Positions 43,973-56,303 are shown, counted from the stretch's first letter. The stretch is 64,000 nucleotides of DNA from Euclidia mi (GCA_944739405.2 OX123188.2:68715251-68779250); one strand, 5' to 3'. Translations and numbers: made by a program. Notes: generated by a model not told the origin, from the sequence alone.

Positions 43973-46490
43973 TTAAAGGGACATGTAATGTTCTTTGAGT
44001 AGTTTCTTGAATGATGTTAGTGATTGAGCTTGTTTAATTGACATCGGCAATGCATTCCACAAGCGTGCAGCTTGAACAGTAAAAGATTTATCGTAAAAAC
44101 GACTGGAATGCATTGGTATTGCCAGTCTCAAATTCACCGATGACCTCAGAGATCTAGAATGCGTATCAGAAAGGAACTCGAAGCGTTCCTTTAAGTAATG
44201 GGGAGTAGAAGGGTTGAAGAGAATGTTATACAGTAAAGAAAGTATGTGAGTATTCCGTCGAAGGCGAATTGGGAGCCACTTGAGTAAATTGCGGAATTGA
44301 GAAACGTGATCATATTTGCGCAATCCAAATATGAATCTAATGCATAAATTTTGAAGTCGCTCAAGCTTATCAAGTTGCTCCTCCGTGACATCTAGATAGC
44401 TGACATCGCCATAGTCAAGGATAGGAAGAAGAAGAGAATTTGCAAGCGCAGTCTTAGTGGCAGTCGGCAGAAAGTTTCGTAATCTTCGTAAAGTTCCAGC
44501 CGCAGAAAACAATTTTCTACTTACTTCCCTAATTTGAGGGCCCCAAGATAAAGTTTTATCAATATAAACTCCTAAATCCTTCACGCAATCACTTATGGGT
44601 AAAGGAGTACCATTAAAGTTAACTTGGGGTAAACAAGTCCAGTCAATACGCGCAATCAATCTGGGGCTACCAACAACAAATAATTTGAGTTTTCGTAGGG
44701 TTGATTTGGAGACCAAATCTGAGGCTCCACGCAGCAATGCGATCTAAATCTGAATTTATTATACGAATTGCTTCAGACAACTCCTGGACAGGAGCTTGAG
44801 TGTAAATTTGGAGATCATCTGCATAAAGGTGATAGGATGACTGAAGTTGATAAGAGATAGAATTTATAAAAATTGAGAAAAGCAAGGGAGATAGAACGCC
44901 ACCCTGTGGAACGCCGACAGTAGATGTACACCAAGAAGACAAAGAGTCTTCAATCCGTATACGTTGTCGGCGCCCAAACAGGTAACTGTGAAACCAATCA
45001 ATCACTGGTGGAGATATGTTAATGGAGCGCAATATGCCAAGCAGAATATGGAAATCAATAGTATTGAAGGCATTACTAAAATCAAGTAAGCAAAGGACAG
45101 TCACGTTGCCATTTTCCATACCGAGCCTGATGTCGTCGGTAATGTTGATCAGTGCCGTAACCGTGCTGTGACCTGGTCGGAAACCGGATTGGAGTGGATT
45201 GAACAGAAGGTTTTTATTGAGGAATGTGCTAAGTTGAGCATGGACAAGGCGCTCGAGCACTTTAGAAAGGAATGGTAGGATGGAGATTGGGCGGTATTCA
45301 GAAAAGGAAGACGGATTAGGTTTTTTAGGTAAAGGAATTATTTGGGCGTCTTTCCATACGCTGGGAAAAACGCCGCTAGATAAGGAATAATTAAAAATAT
45401 GACAGAGGATGGGAAGGATTTGTTCTAATATGGGAAGGATCATTTTGCGACTGATACAATCATTACCGACTGCGTTAGAGGCAATGGATAATACGCTCCT
45501 TTTAACATCACACTCAGATAGCTGATTAAAAATGAAAGATGGATAATTGGGGGTTGGAAGCAATGAAAGATCATGCAAAGTGTTAGCTTTGGTTGTCTGA
45601 TCAAATTTAGACGAAGTAGTGAAATGACGATTTAGTGAATTAATATCTATTTTATCAGAAACAAGATCATGTGATGATTTTCCAACTCCCAAAGTTTTTA
45701 GAAATTTCCAGACCTTAGCTGGATCTTCGTTCTCAACAGAGCTATGGATGTATTGGCGTTGTGCTTTCCTACACACCTTTTTACAGTGATTTCTGATAGC
45801 AATGTAGTTGTCCCAGTTGCGAGAAGTAGGCCGACATTTATATTTTGTTTTGGCTATAGCTTTCTTGGACAACAGATCTTTAATTTCCGTGGTTAGCCAG
45901 GGTGATGGTAACTGTCTAACTCTAATCGCACGGACTGCTGCATGGACATCGTATAGACGAATAATAGAATTAGTGAAAAGCTCAACTTTCTCGTCAATGG
46001 TCTCTGCGTTCTGTAAGGGACTCCAGTCGATCCTACTAGCATCTGTACGAAGATTTTCTAGATTCATGCCACCAAAATTACGTTGCAGAAGAATTTTTGT
46101 TTTTGTCTTAGGAAGACGAAGTTTATAGGAGAGAAAGATAAGGTCATGGTATGAAAAAGCATCAGCTGGAAGCTGGCCATGCTTGACGACAAGAGAAGGT
46201 GAGGAGACAAACATGAGATCAAGAAGAGAAGGAGTAGAATTTGGAAAATTATGTGTAGCATTTAAAGGGAGGATGGACAGATTACAAGATTCGACAATAC
46301 TACACAAGGAAGATGAGCGTGAATCCTTTTTCAACAAACAAGTGTTGAAATCACACATGACTATGGTATGACTGTAAGCAGGAGATAGAATTTCTAAGAT
46401 ACGTTCGAAAGAAGAGAAGTAATTTATACGACAGTTAGGGGAATAAAAAACACCAAGCAGAACTTTGGTATAAGCCAGATCTAGTTCCAC
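43973..46490 (-). pseudogene. LINE B ORF2, truncated and frameshifted
   Basis: Endonuclease remnant (CDFNTCLL near 46350, SYHD), then RT with YRPISILPFLSKVLERLV, SNAFNTID, GVPQGGVLSPLLFSI and YADDLQIY near 44840. A frameshift at about 44670-44735 separates this from the C-terminal part, which ends EHYMSL at 43973 like LINE A. The Asp of the usual GDFN motif region is kept, but the preceding Gly is Cys. The N-terminus is lost by 5' truncation. Confidence 0.85.
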
Positions 46491-46559
46491 AAAGAGAAAT
46501 TATATACATTATAATATCACAATAATTTCAATATCTTTCGTCAGTAGACACGTAAGTGA

Positions 46560-47955
46560 TGTTGATGTACTACTTATTCTAAAAGTAAGTATGTAAGTTC
46601 ATAACAGTGACTTTTGTTTGTTTATTAAAAATAACTTAAACTTATTGCGAAATGCGTGTAATGTTTTCAGGTTGCGCATGGGGGGCGGAAGGTCATTCCA
46701 ACAATGGGTGGCGGCGTATCTAAAACTACCTCGGAAAGCAGTGGTCCTGTGTCGCGCTGTGACCAAAAGATGTGATGCCACCCGCGTACTGTACTGATTA
46801 ATATCACGAGACCATGACAACTTTTTGTACAGGTATGCCGGTGTTTTGTATAGAACAATACCAAACAGTAGAGTTGCCAGATGAAGATGCCTGCAAGCAG
46901 TCATCTTCATAAGGTTTCCACTATTCAGGAATGGAGTGACATGTGAACGAGGTGGGATATTATAACAAAATCGAGCACATGCGTTCTGTACTCGCTGAAT
47001 TACTTTCTCTGTTCTATTCAATATACATGGACCAATCACAGTATCTGCATAGTTTAGTTTAGACAAAATAAGAGTCTCACAAAGCAATATCCGCAATTCA
47101 GTACTCAGATGTTGGCGAATTCGATATAACAACTTGAGACGGTAAAAACAGTTTTTGGCAGCTTCCAGTACATGCGTCTCAAAATGCAATTCACCATCCA
47201 TGACCAAACCTAGGTTTCGAGCCTCACTGACTTGCTCTATGGGACAGTTATTAACTAGAAGTACAGGATTTAGATTTTGTATCTTGTTAATGCATTCCTT
47301 TGAGCCTAATATTAAAAATTTGTATTTGGTGGGGTTGAGTACCAGTGAATTCTTTTTAGCCCATTCAGATATCTTGTCTAAGTCTGTATTCATTTTATTT
47401 ACAGATTCATGGCAGTCATTGGGATGAAATGATATGTATAGTTGGATGTCATCGGCATACATATGAAACTGTGTATTACGTATATGGCTGGTAACATCTG
47501 CACTGTACAATAAGAAGAGGAGAGGACCGAGCACTGATCCCTGTGGAACACCTCGGGTTACCTGACAACAAGAAGAAGTTGCTTTGTTACCATCCCTGTC
47601 ATTATCCAGTTGCACAAATTAAAATCTGTCAGTCAGATAACTATGGAACCATTTTACTGTTGCTGAGTCGCAGCCGTAATACGAAAGTTTGGCAATAAGG
47701 AGTGAAATATTTATCGTTTCAAGGGCACGTGAAAAATCAAATAGGATAAGCAGGGTACCCATACTCTTGTCCCTAGCATCCAAAATATCGTCAACAATAT
47801 CCATGAGAGTGGTGGTCGTACTGTGTCCCTGGCGAAACCCTGACTGTCTCTGAGGAATGATGCTATACTTCTCGAGGTACTTCCTGAATTGGCTGCTCAC
47901 CAGTCTTTCCAATACTTTTGATAAACAGGGAAGTAAGCAAATTGGTCTAATTTCG
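46560..47955 (-). mobile_element. LINE C fragment (CR1/Jockey group), 5' truncated
   Basis: Carries only the RT and C-terminal region and a short 3' end near 46560-46600. Its 5' end abuts a SINE head at 47956 in the same orientation. No SINE remainder is seen beyond its 3' end. Confidence 0.75.
46599..47955 (-). pseudogene. LINE C reverse transcriptase fragment
   Basis: Frame begins inside RT (IRPICLLPCLSKVLERLV), continues with GFRQGHSTTT, then meets a TAA at 47619-47621. It resumes in the same frame with RGVPQGSVLGPLLFLLY near 47560 and YADD near 47455, ending at 46599. Conserved C-terminal features include NYADTVIGP and a CWNDLPPPMR segment. One premature stop, no endonuclease domain, no RNase H. 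A different LINE family from A/B and E by its RT motifs. Confidence 0.8.
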
Positions 47956-48060
47956 TGACAGAAAAACCCAATAACACTGCCCGACCCGGGAATCGAACCC
48001 GGGACCTCCCGATCCCACGCGCACATTTATGCCGCGAGATCAACGAGGCAGTCGTATAGG
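47956..48060 (-). mobile_element. SINE S4 head joined to LINE C
   Basis: The tRNA-like head on the minus strand starts TGCCTCGTTGATC and has box B GGGTTCGATTCC near 48000-47989, then TTATTGGGTTTTT, after which LINE C begins at once. Confidence 0.6.
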
Positions 48061-48099
48061 GTTTGATGTCGAGTTTTCCGTCTCTACGCAAAGATGGTA

Positions 48100-48195
48100 T
48101 TTGCATCGTGTTATCCCTTAGTCGCCTCTTACGACACCCACGGGAAGATAGGGGGTGGTGACACTTGTATTCTATGTCGTCAACCACATGGCTTT
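48100..48195 (-). repeat. Dispersed repeat fragment
   Basis: TTACGACACCCACGGGA and GGGGGTGGTGACA also occur near 26345-26390 with small differences. Not coding. Confidence 0.5.
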
Positions 48196-48254
48196 TTTTG
48201 TAAATATTCATAAATTAATTAATATTTAAGTATTGGCTTGCCCGTGTTTTAAAA

Positions 48255-48530
48255 TTAAGTGGCTATAGCCCAGTGGTGTACGTAACGGACTGTAGTGACG
48301 ATGATCTCGGGTACGATCCCCAAGTAGCCCGGGCACACACCTCTGACTTTTCGAAGTTATGTGTGTATGAAAAATGTGAATTATCGGGCGCTTAATAACG
48401 TGCCCGGTAGATGGCAATAGGCTCGCCCCCTATTACATCGGGACCGAAACATAACTGGCGAAGTGTGGATGTGTAATACACCTCTGCCTTCCCCTAACGC
48501 TACGCCACATAAAGGCATACAGTTATGTTA
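48255..48530 (+). mobile_element. tRNA-derived SINE (family S3)
   Basis: The head has box A near 48262 (TATAGCCCAGTGG) and box B near 48309 (GGGTACGATCC). The ~190 bp body ends near 48530. An inverse body-only copy lies at 29730-29910. Confidence 0.7.
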
Positions 48531-48885
48531 TGATATGTGTTAAAATATCTTTAATAATAAAAATTATCTGAGAATTTCGTTAACTTATAGATTTTTTTAT
48601 AAAAGAGATAAAAATTCATAATTGAATAGCAATATCTTCTCTTATCTAAAAGCTTAATAATAACATTTAATTCAAAATATTTACTAAATTTAATTTAAAT
48701 TGCTTCAGCTATTTTAAATAACATTCTTTGAATTCATGACGCAGGTAGCGTTTTTGTTTGTCACTCGTCGTTGAAATCTTTTTGATTATAGGTATCGTGA
48801 AAAATTTGTCGTCCAAAAAAAAAGTAAAGTTGTGGGATTTGGCAGATTATTTAGTTACTTTTAAACACTTGCGTTGCATGTTTAA

Positions 48886-48919
<34 letters not shown>

Positions 48920-48958
48920 GGGAATTAACGCGAACATGCATTAGGTATTTACATACCT
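48531..48958. other. AT-rich spacer with (TA)n
   Basis: No gene. An uninterrupted TA microsatellite of about 30 bp lies at 48889-48918. Confidence 0.6.
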
Positions 48959-48959
48959 T

Positions 48960-49330
48960 ATTTTGCTTGACGTTTCGAGACGGTTGCACGCCCCGTGGTC
49001 GCAAGCTTGTGTAGCGATGTCACGTCTCCGAGTGCGAGGTAGAAGATTCTATTTCTACCCCCGGGTCGTTGATTTTCGAAGTACCGGCGCAAAACATGCT
49101 AACCGTATCTGTATATTGAACATTCGCCGACTGCGTATTAAAGTGGTGTGTCGTTAGCCGGATCACTGGATTCCACGCCGATGACAATTTGAAGCCCTCT
49201 TCCCGATTGAACTTTTTGTGTTTTCTGATTTCGATCGCTTCACGCACAACTCTTGGGTAAAAGTGGCGTTCCGTGGAGAGGACTTGGGGACGATGAAATT
49301 CAATCCAGTGATTAGTGCCCGATTGAAGTA
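48960..49330 (-). pseudogene. Penelope-like element, C-terminal fragment
   Basis: On the minus strand from ~49330 a single frame reads THWIEFHRPQVL, ERHFYPRVVREAIEIRKH, NFNREEGFKLS-like and WNPVI, the conserved end of Penelope-like proteins (GIY-YIG side). A 3' UTR-like stretch continues to ~48960. RT and the rest are missing. It is the second such fragment in the window and differs enough from 16783-17095 to be a separate subfamily. Confidence 0.65.
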
Positions 49331-50011
49331 AGTCAGTAAACTATGGCTATCTCTTTTTTCTGACAGAAATATCCCTAATACAAAACGAGACAACACTATG
49401 TTTGGTGGCTTTATGTCGATTTCGTATATATATGTATAATGTAATTTGTCTACATGTACTATTTGCCCTCTTCATGTATATTCCTTACTCATGGGTAAAA
49501 AATCACGTGGTGCGTGGTACGCGCGCGACGTTGACGGATAATGCGTTGACGGAAACGGAACAAACGCTGTGCGCTCGACGTACTAACGGATCATCAGCCA
49601 GGTGTGAAAAGTTGAACGTTTTTTCTATACATTTGTATGTAGTGGCGTTACACGACCAAAAAAACGCGACGGATCTTCCGTCAGATATGTTCCGACCCTA
49701 AAGAGGCCATGACCGAAAATTTTTGGATCGTATTAACCATTTTTGTGAGTATTTCTGCATTTCAAATATACAGATCGATAGAGAAAAAAAACTGAGAAAA
49801 TGATATATATCACTCAATTTATACGACCTTTGTACCCAATGGTATCAAGATATATATATATTAAGTGTTAATTATTTAATTATTTATAATAAGTTTAGCA
49901 CCTATCATATCTATTGTATATATGCCTGCGTATGTATGTATAATAAATAAAACCAATTTATAGCAATCAGATACTTATTCACTACACATCAACGCTTTTT
50001 GTTTTTTCAGT
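49331..50011. other. Spacer, no gene seen
   Basis: Around 49500-49700 the sequence is less AT-rich and has repeated TTGACGGATAATGCG-like words, but I cannot assign it. Confidence 0.5.
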
Positions 50012-50158
50012 CTGTCCATCCTAAGGTTGCCTGGAAGAGATCGCACTTTGCGATAAGGCCGCCCTTGTGCATTTGATATGTATGTAGTATACTTGTCATT
50101 TACACCCAATTTGTACTAACATTTGCACAATAAAGAATTATCTATCTATCTATCTATT
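50012..50158 (+). mobile_element. 3'-end fragment of the LINE A/B family
   Basis: Contains AAGGTTGCCTGGAAGAGA, a perfect stem-loop at 50040-50054 (ATCGCA-CTT-TGCGAT), AAGGCCGCC and a GCACAATAAAG end, followed by (TCTA)n. It matches the 3' UTRs of LINEs A and B but has no coding part: an extreme 5' truncation or a SINE using this tail. Confidence 0.75.
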
Positions 50159-51404
50159 AAGCTTTACTCATATCTTCAGATATGAGTATAGCTTAGTTCG
50201 ACTTTATTATATGTAAATATTATAAAATATGGACTAAATTTAGTAAATTTAAAGTTAGGTTTATCTGTTTCAAAATTATTTGATTCAGATATACATTTGG
50301 TGTCATTTTGTTCTTGTATAGCTTTGTTAATAATTTAGGAATTTTATCTATACCGATATTTTGGCGTTGGTATTTATGCTTGGCAAATTTTCTGATTCAT
50401 TGTAGAAAAATAAAAACACCGTTATATTCAGTAGGTATATTAAATAACATATGTATAATATACACGTTTACGTATACTATTATTTAATTGTATATTCCAA
50501 AAATGTTTAAAATCTAAATGTACTGGTGGATCTTACTTTAGGTATTTACCATTATGTGTATGAAATAAATATCTTCTTGGGTTTACGTGAATGTTACACA
50601 TTTAAATTTAAATATATTTAAACATCTTTATCATCAACTTTAGCTTTGTGCACGTGACTGGAGTGAAGTGTCAGTTCCAAGGAACACAAAATGGCGAGGC
50701 TCTTATTGCATTAACATCTAATTTACCTCTCCTAAGGCTCTTACGGATAACTTAATCGACTTTCTAACACAATTTGTGAAAGTGAATTTAATAGGTCTTA
50801 GTAGCGCAATTTATGCTATATACATTTGATCTTCAGTTGAATGCCGCTGAATGTCGTTAAGAACGTCGGAAAACGCGATGCAAAACTTCCCCGATACCTG
50901 TAAAAGTACAGAGGGACCAATAAAATTTTAGAAGCTACAAGACAGGCATAGAAATGACGGTAATTGAGCCTGGCAAGATTTTCAGAGGCGACCCTACAAT
51001 GGCGGTGAGCAAAAAATCTGATAAAAGTTCTGAACATGAATTTCATGAAAGCACTTGGGCTGGTTTTGAAGTGTTTTGGTATAACGAAGGCTCCTTCATT
51101 GGTTTAATAAAAATATAGGTTAGCGGAGTGAGCGCTTTTCGGCATCTTTTTCCAATAATCATGAAAATATACAAATGGTTTGTTGGCGATGGTGCTGTTA
51201 CTCATTTATATTTTAAATGACATTTACACTTGAATTCTAATGTCAAAATGTTAGAAGATGATATAAATAAGAAAAGCTGACCGTAAGGAGCTTACGACAC
51301 AAGTGTTCAATGTTATACGTAATCTGGGATAAGCTTCTAATATTTTAGCGACTGCGATTTACACTCTCAACCTACGTTAAAATTCTAACTCCTTGTATTT
51401 CAAT
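50159..51404. other. AT-rich spacer, no gene seen
   Basis: Short frames only, no recognised repeat. Confidence 0.5.
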
Positions 51405-51767
51405 CTTCTTCTTTCTCTTAGCGTTGTCCCAGTTTCAATCTGGGGTCCGCTTACCTAGTATAACCGGATTTGGCTGAATATTAGGTTTTCCACAGAGTTA
51501 CTGCCTGTCTGACCACCGCAACCCAAAGGGATATTACATGGTTTAGACAAGTGTCAGTTTATTTAGAAGGTACTGAGTACTGACGCCCTGTAACAACTGT
51601 CAAAGATAACGTTTAACGTGCTCTCCGAGGCATGTGACAAGCGATAATTTACAATTCAATACGCACGTAGCTCCGAAAAGTCATTGGTGCGCGCCGCGGA
51701 TTCGAACCCGATACCCTCTGCATGGCAGTCTGTTAGTATATCCACTTGGCTATCGCTGCCTACTACT
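51405..51767 (-). mobile_element. tRNA-derived SINE (family S1)
   Basis: The head at 51767-51695 carries box A (TAGCC-AGTGG type) and box B GGGTTCGAATCC on the minus strand. The body runs to TAGCGTTGTCCCAG near 51420. The region 51768-52079 between this and the next SINE holds no gene. Confidence 0.6.
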
Positions 51768-52079
51768 CCTTGTATTTCAATAAAAGCAGAAAATAATCAA
51801 GATCGTTATTTCCCTTATAAAAGTGGCTTATTTCATCAATCCAAATGGCATGGTGGCCATGCTATTTCAAAAGCTTTATGGCACCGATAGTCTAAATAAA
51901 TACTTTAATCTAAAATACGAGTCAGTCAGTCCAGCACCCGCCCACCTTGTATATTATTCTGCTAAAAAGTTGGTAATAATAAAAATAAGCATTATTTTAA
52001 ATAACTGTGTTGGTGAATTTAAAATATTTTGGTATGTTGTGATTACGCCTAAGATACTTCTTGCAAAGTTACAGAAATT

Positions 52080-52317
52080 GTCTCGACATGTGGGTTCGAA
52101 TCTCAGATTATGCAATGTACCCCCCGTCTATAAGATCTTCATGCCAACCGGGACCGACGGCTTAACGTGCTCTCCGATTCACGGGACAAGCGATAATTAA
52201 CAATTCAATACGCACATAACTCTGAAAAGTCATTGGTGCGCGCCGTGGATTCGAGCCCGATACCCTCCGCATGGCAGTCTGTTGGTGTCTCCACTAGGCT
52301 ATCGCTGCCTCCGTATA
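52080..52317 (-). mobile_element. tRNA-derived SINE (family S1), second copy
   Basis: The head at 52317-52240 is almost the same as at 51767 and 60305. The box B region is GGGCTCGAATCC here. The body is truncated after ~230 bp. Confidence 0.6.
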
Positions 52318-52643
52318 CTATATACCGTATGTGAAGTGAATTAATTCTATTTTTGAAAATTGTAGCTGATCTTTTTCTGCTTTTAATCCAACAACAATAT
52401 GGTCTTGTCTATATAATAAAAATGAATTATCACTTTCACTTCTTCCATAAAGATTCATAAGTCGACAATTAACAACTAACTAGTCGTTCAATAGTTGCAA
52501 TAAAATGTATTTAATCGTGAATACGTAGGTACAATGTTCTTAACTTAGCAACAACAATCTCCAACTGAAACAGCACTAATAAAACAGTTATGGAACTTTG
52601 TACTGTAATCAGTTCGCATATTTTCATTATACTATGAGTACCA

Positions 52644-52703
52644 CACACGGTGATGGTCTACGTAGTAATGGATAGCCATTACTACGTAGACCATCACCGT
52701 GTG
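52644..52703. repeat. Perfect 28-bp inverted repeat, 4-base loop
   Basis: Arm CACACGGTGATGGTCTACGT continues to 52671; loop ATAG at 52672-52675; the exact inverse runs to 52703. No mismatch in 28 bp. Confidence 0.95.
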
Positions 52704-54189
52704 CTAACTTAATATTATATAGACACATATTTTTGAGTTAGTAACGATTCTCCATTCATCAACGAAAGTTGAGTTCAACTCAAAGTTGGCATTGCAGAAT
52801 GCAGCAAGATGGCAGGATAGGAAGAGTGCGACGCATGGGTCCGATAGTGATAAAGAGTAGTTCTTCAATTTATCATTTCATACAATAAAACTGAGATGAT
52901 TTTGTAACCAGAGATTGTCATAGAATGACCTTGATCGATAACACTAGCAAATTACATGGGTACTTCTTTCTTCTATCCCTACTATGATTATTAAAGTATT
53001 TATACCTTATACGACAGACATTTTAGGGTACTGGATAGATCACATTCTACTGAAGCTGAACAAATATGACATGAACTAAAGAAAGTATCTCGTAACGAGT
53101 ATTAGTTAGGTACGTAGCTGAACTTCACTACAAGAGATTTGAAATAGCGAGTATTGGCCTATATTCTACATGACTGTTAGTTAAAAGTTGATTTACACGA
53201 ATCACTCATTTAATACCTAAATATATTATGCTTATATCATTTTACACTCCGCATAATAAATACAAGACGTATGAAGATAAGCATAGTAAGAAATCTTATT
53301 CAAATGATACAGTCATTTCTAATTAGTACTTACATTGAAAAACTGTGAAGCTCTTAAAGGAGCTTTCCTAGTATTCAACGCTCAACAAATCTTGGCTCCT
53401 TTTCAATATTATATTCCAAACTATACCTATACCAGAATAACAGACTTTATAAACATCAAAATCAAGTACATGAAGGGTACCTCGACCCAAAACCATTTAT
53501 AGTTTGTGAAGGATCCGCGACGGGACTACATTTCGGAATCCCGTCCCGAGCCGAACTGGATATATTTCTTATTTTATTTGTTTTATTTCTGAACCTAAGT
53601 CATATTAAGATGAGAACGCGAGGCTCTCCTAAAGTCGAATATGATGCTTATCAGGCAACTCATTATAAGAAAAAAATTAAAAAGTAATATTAGTTTAGTT
53701 AGTTCATACGCCGCGCAAGAAAAGTAGCAGGAAAATGTGGCGGTTCTATTTTTATCCGAAAAGCTCACGATAAAGCTATTAGGCAAATACAACACCGACA
53801 GCTAACGCACTACGTTACGTGTATCGATTAGCTACACAGTTCACTTTGTATTCTTCAAGCCAGGCATATGAGGCTTTTTCTTTATTATAGCTTGATTTGG
53901 GTAAAACAGGGGTTACACGTTCAGTTTGACATCAGTTTGGTCTATAATATTGTTCAGAATTGTGAGAACACTTAGGCGTACATTGATGGCACAGAACGAT
54001 GGGTATTCAAATGTTTTAGTAATGTTTACATCGAAGGAATATCTTGTCGGCGACTACTTAGCGATAGAATCGTATGACGAGAATTCACTGTCGCCTTGTG
54101 TCGACTAATTCTTACATTACAAACACTGATAGGTACTGAAATGAAGCGAATATCCAGTATGTTAATATTTAATAATATATAGCTTCATA
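52704..54189. other. AT-rich spacer, no gene seen
   Basis: No supported frame. A minor GC-rich stem (CGGGAC...GTCCCG) lies near 53521-53548. Confidence 0.5.
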
Positions 54190-54465
54190 CATTATAATTT
54201 TTATCAGCCTTGGTTAATCTGTTTCATTGCTGGGCACCAGGCATCTTCTCATTATAAAAAGGATTAGGCAATAGTCCACCACGCTGGCCAAGTGCGAGTT
54301 GGCAGATTTCACATATCTTTCGGGATGGGGAACTCTCAGACATGAAGGCTTCCTCACGATGTTTTTCTTCATTACATAAGAAGCGACAATTAACAATTTA
54401 ATTCACATTCAACTTAAAACGAAACTCGGTAGTGCAAGCTGTGGGTTTGAAGACCGTACTATAAG
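54190..54465 (-). mobile_element. Degenerate SINE S1 copy
   Basis: The tail and body match 59986-60313 (TGCTGGGCACC, GTCCACCACGCTGG, AACTCTCAGACATG, CCTCACGATG). The head is decayed. Confidence 0.6.
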
Positions 54466-54781
54466 AATCTTCACTAGTTTATTTATAAGATAAATAAACT
54501 TAGCCGACGTGTATCATACATCTGAACTTTCTTCAGGAATTACACTATCTATTGGTGAAACCAGTAAAAAAACCGTTCGAAAGTTATTGAGTTTATCGCG
54601 CTCCTACAAACAGACAGGAAGAAAGGAGGAATGCACCTCACTAGCAACATTTATTGATAAAATGCATGTTACCCAAGATTCCTATTTCTTTTATTTGTCC
54701 TGAGGCCAATAAAGAATCTTAGATTCATAAGTTAGGTATGTTGTATGCGTGTAATCGCATAGAAGTGTCAGTTGTCTAATC

Positions 54782-55634
54782 TAGGGATGATGCGTATATA
54801 CTGGTACAGGTATAAATACCCAGTATGAACATGGCAGTACGCATACCGGGTATTGTACGGTAGAGACCCGGACCGTACCCGATAGGTATTGTACGAACTG
54901 CGCGCCGAACGAAGTCGCACATCGTATGACAGTACCGCCGGCCCGTACGTACCTATACCTGATCATAAGTTGTACCCGGTCTACGTTCGACACCGCGCCG
55001 CGCCCCGAACCGCTAGCGCCCGCCTCGTCGGGTACGGCGCGGCGGCGGGGCGACGCCGACGGCGGGTGCGGCAGTTCGTTCATGATAAAGAAGTTAATTG
55101 CGTAAATAATGTTAGAGAGCATTGTTTCAATGACTTTTGACGAAAAAGGATTGTTCGCTTAAGAAGATAGAGGTGATTTTAGAGTGGATGAAAATATAAG
55201 ATGATATTAGGTGTTTGTACTTAGGTCGACAATTTTATTTTGAACTGTTTTGATGTTTTTTAAAGTTCTTACAATTTAAGAAATTATCATTTTTTGTGGC
55301 GTTTTCCCGGGCAATCTAACTATGTAGATAAACTTACCAAGCCAAAGTCTATCTAAATATATAGGTATGTATTCCTCGTCTAAAGTAATAAAGTATAGTC
55401 TGAAAACCTAAATAACTGGAAAGAGCGGGTCCCCCATGTCAATTAGACCTGAGTGAGCCAAAAGAGTCATCAAACTGATGAAAAAGTCTGTAAGAGCCTC
55501 CAAAAGGAAGCCGTCAAAGACCTGCCCTGAAAATACCTATAGGTATTTTAATACTGGGTTTCTGTACTGGGTGCATGGCCATACCCGTACCCGTGAGGCC
55601 GGGTATGGAATGTAGCAGGTATATCTCATGCCTA
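54782..55634. mobile_element. hAT-like non-autonomous element with 8-bp TSD
   Basis: 853 bp bounded by GTCTAATC at 54774-54781 and 55635-55642. Ends are imperfect inverted repeats: TAGGGATGATGCGTATATAC on the left and, inverted, TAGGCATGAGATATACC on the right. An 8-bp TSD and TAGGG-type ends fit hAT. It has a GC-rich core at 54990-55080 and no transposase. Frames across the core (e.g. 55122-54781 minus) show no known motif. Confidence 0.8.
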
Positions 55635-55821
55635 GTCTAATCGTCACTCAGAGTTACCGTCTAATACCACCCGTCGGCTCATCACTTAGATAGCAGTTTA
55701 ATATAATGATTAAGATCAAGGATTGAACTGATGCCAACCTGAGCACGTAATCTCGGTCTTATAACTTGTGTTGTTAATCTCACCTAAGACAACGGTTTAA
55801 GTTAACAGTATATGCACATTC

Positions 55822-56303
55822 GTGTAGTAGCTAAAGCGGCCGCCTCGCTGCTTGGCACTAAGAAATTTGAAAGTAGAATAAATGCTGTAGAAATGAGAGC
55901 ACTGAGAAGTATGTGTGGTGTATATTTGACCGACAGAGTAAAGAATTGTGTGATACGAGAGTGTTGTGGGGTAAAAGAAGATGATAGTGACAAGCATTGA
56001 GAAAGGCATGTTAAGATGGTTTGAGCACATGAAGAGGATAGATGACGATAGACTGACAAAGAAGATATATGTATAAGGCAAGTGTGAATGGGACATGACA
56101 AAGGGGAAGACCTAGGTGGACGTTCTCTGACCAGATCGAAGACATCCTGAAAAAAGGACAAGTCAGAAGTACCCTTAACAGAAGAGCATGCATGAGAAAC
56201 TTGATGGGAGTAAGTGAAGCAAGAGAGGTATGTCAGGATCGTTGTAAATGGCGTTCCGTAGTCTCTGTCTACCCCTCCGGGAAAAGGCGTGAGTCTATGT
56301 ATG
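55822..56303 (+). mobile_element. SINE S2 head fused to an RTE LINE 3' fragment
   Basis: 55822-55857 is the start of SINE S2 (AAGCGGCCGCCTCGCTGCTT). At once after it comes RTE C-terminal coding sequence (INAVEMRALRSMCGV, then LRWFEHMKRIDDDRLTKKIY in a shifted frame), ending with PSGKR near 56290 and GAGTCTATGTATG. Several frameshifts and stops. No SINE remainder follows. Confidence 0.7.

Larger units (their letters stand above)
43570..46496 (-). mobile_element. LINE B, 5'-truncated relative of LINE A
   Basis: Minus strand, truncated within the endonuclease domain at about 46496, with 3' UTR and an (ATT)n tail at 43570-43585. The probable TSD AAATTATA lies at 43562-43569 and 46497-46504. Protein and 3' UTR features show it belongs to the same family as LINE A but is clearly diverged. 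Confidence 0.85.

Noticed and set aside
51823..52200. A 125-codon frame
   Set aside because: Runs into a SINE at 52080 and shows no motif.
54781..55122. A 113-codon minus frame with a Pro/Arg/Gly-rich part
   Set aside because: It is the GC-rich core of the hAT-like element. No transposase motif is seen.
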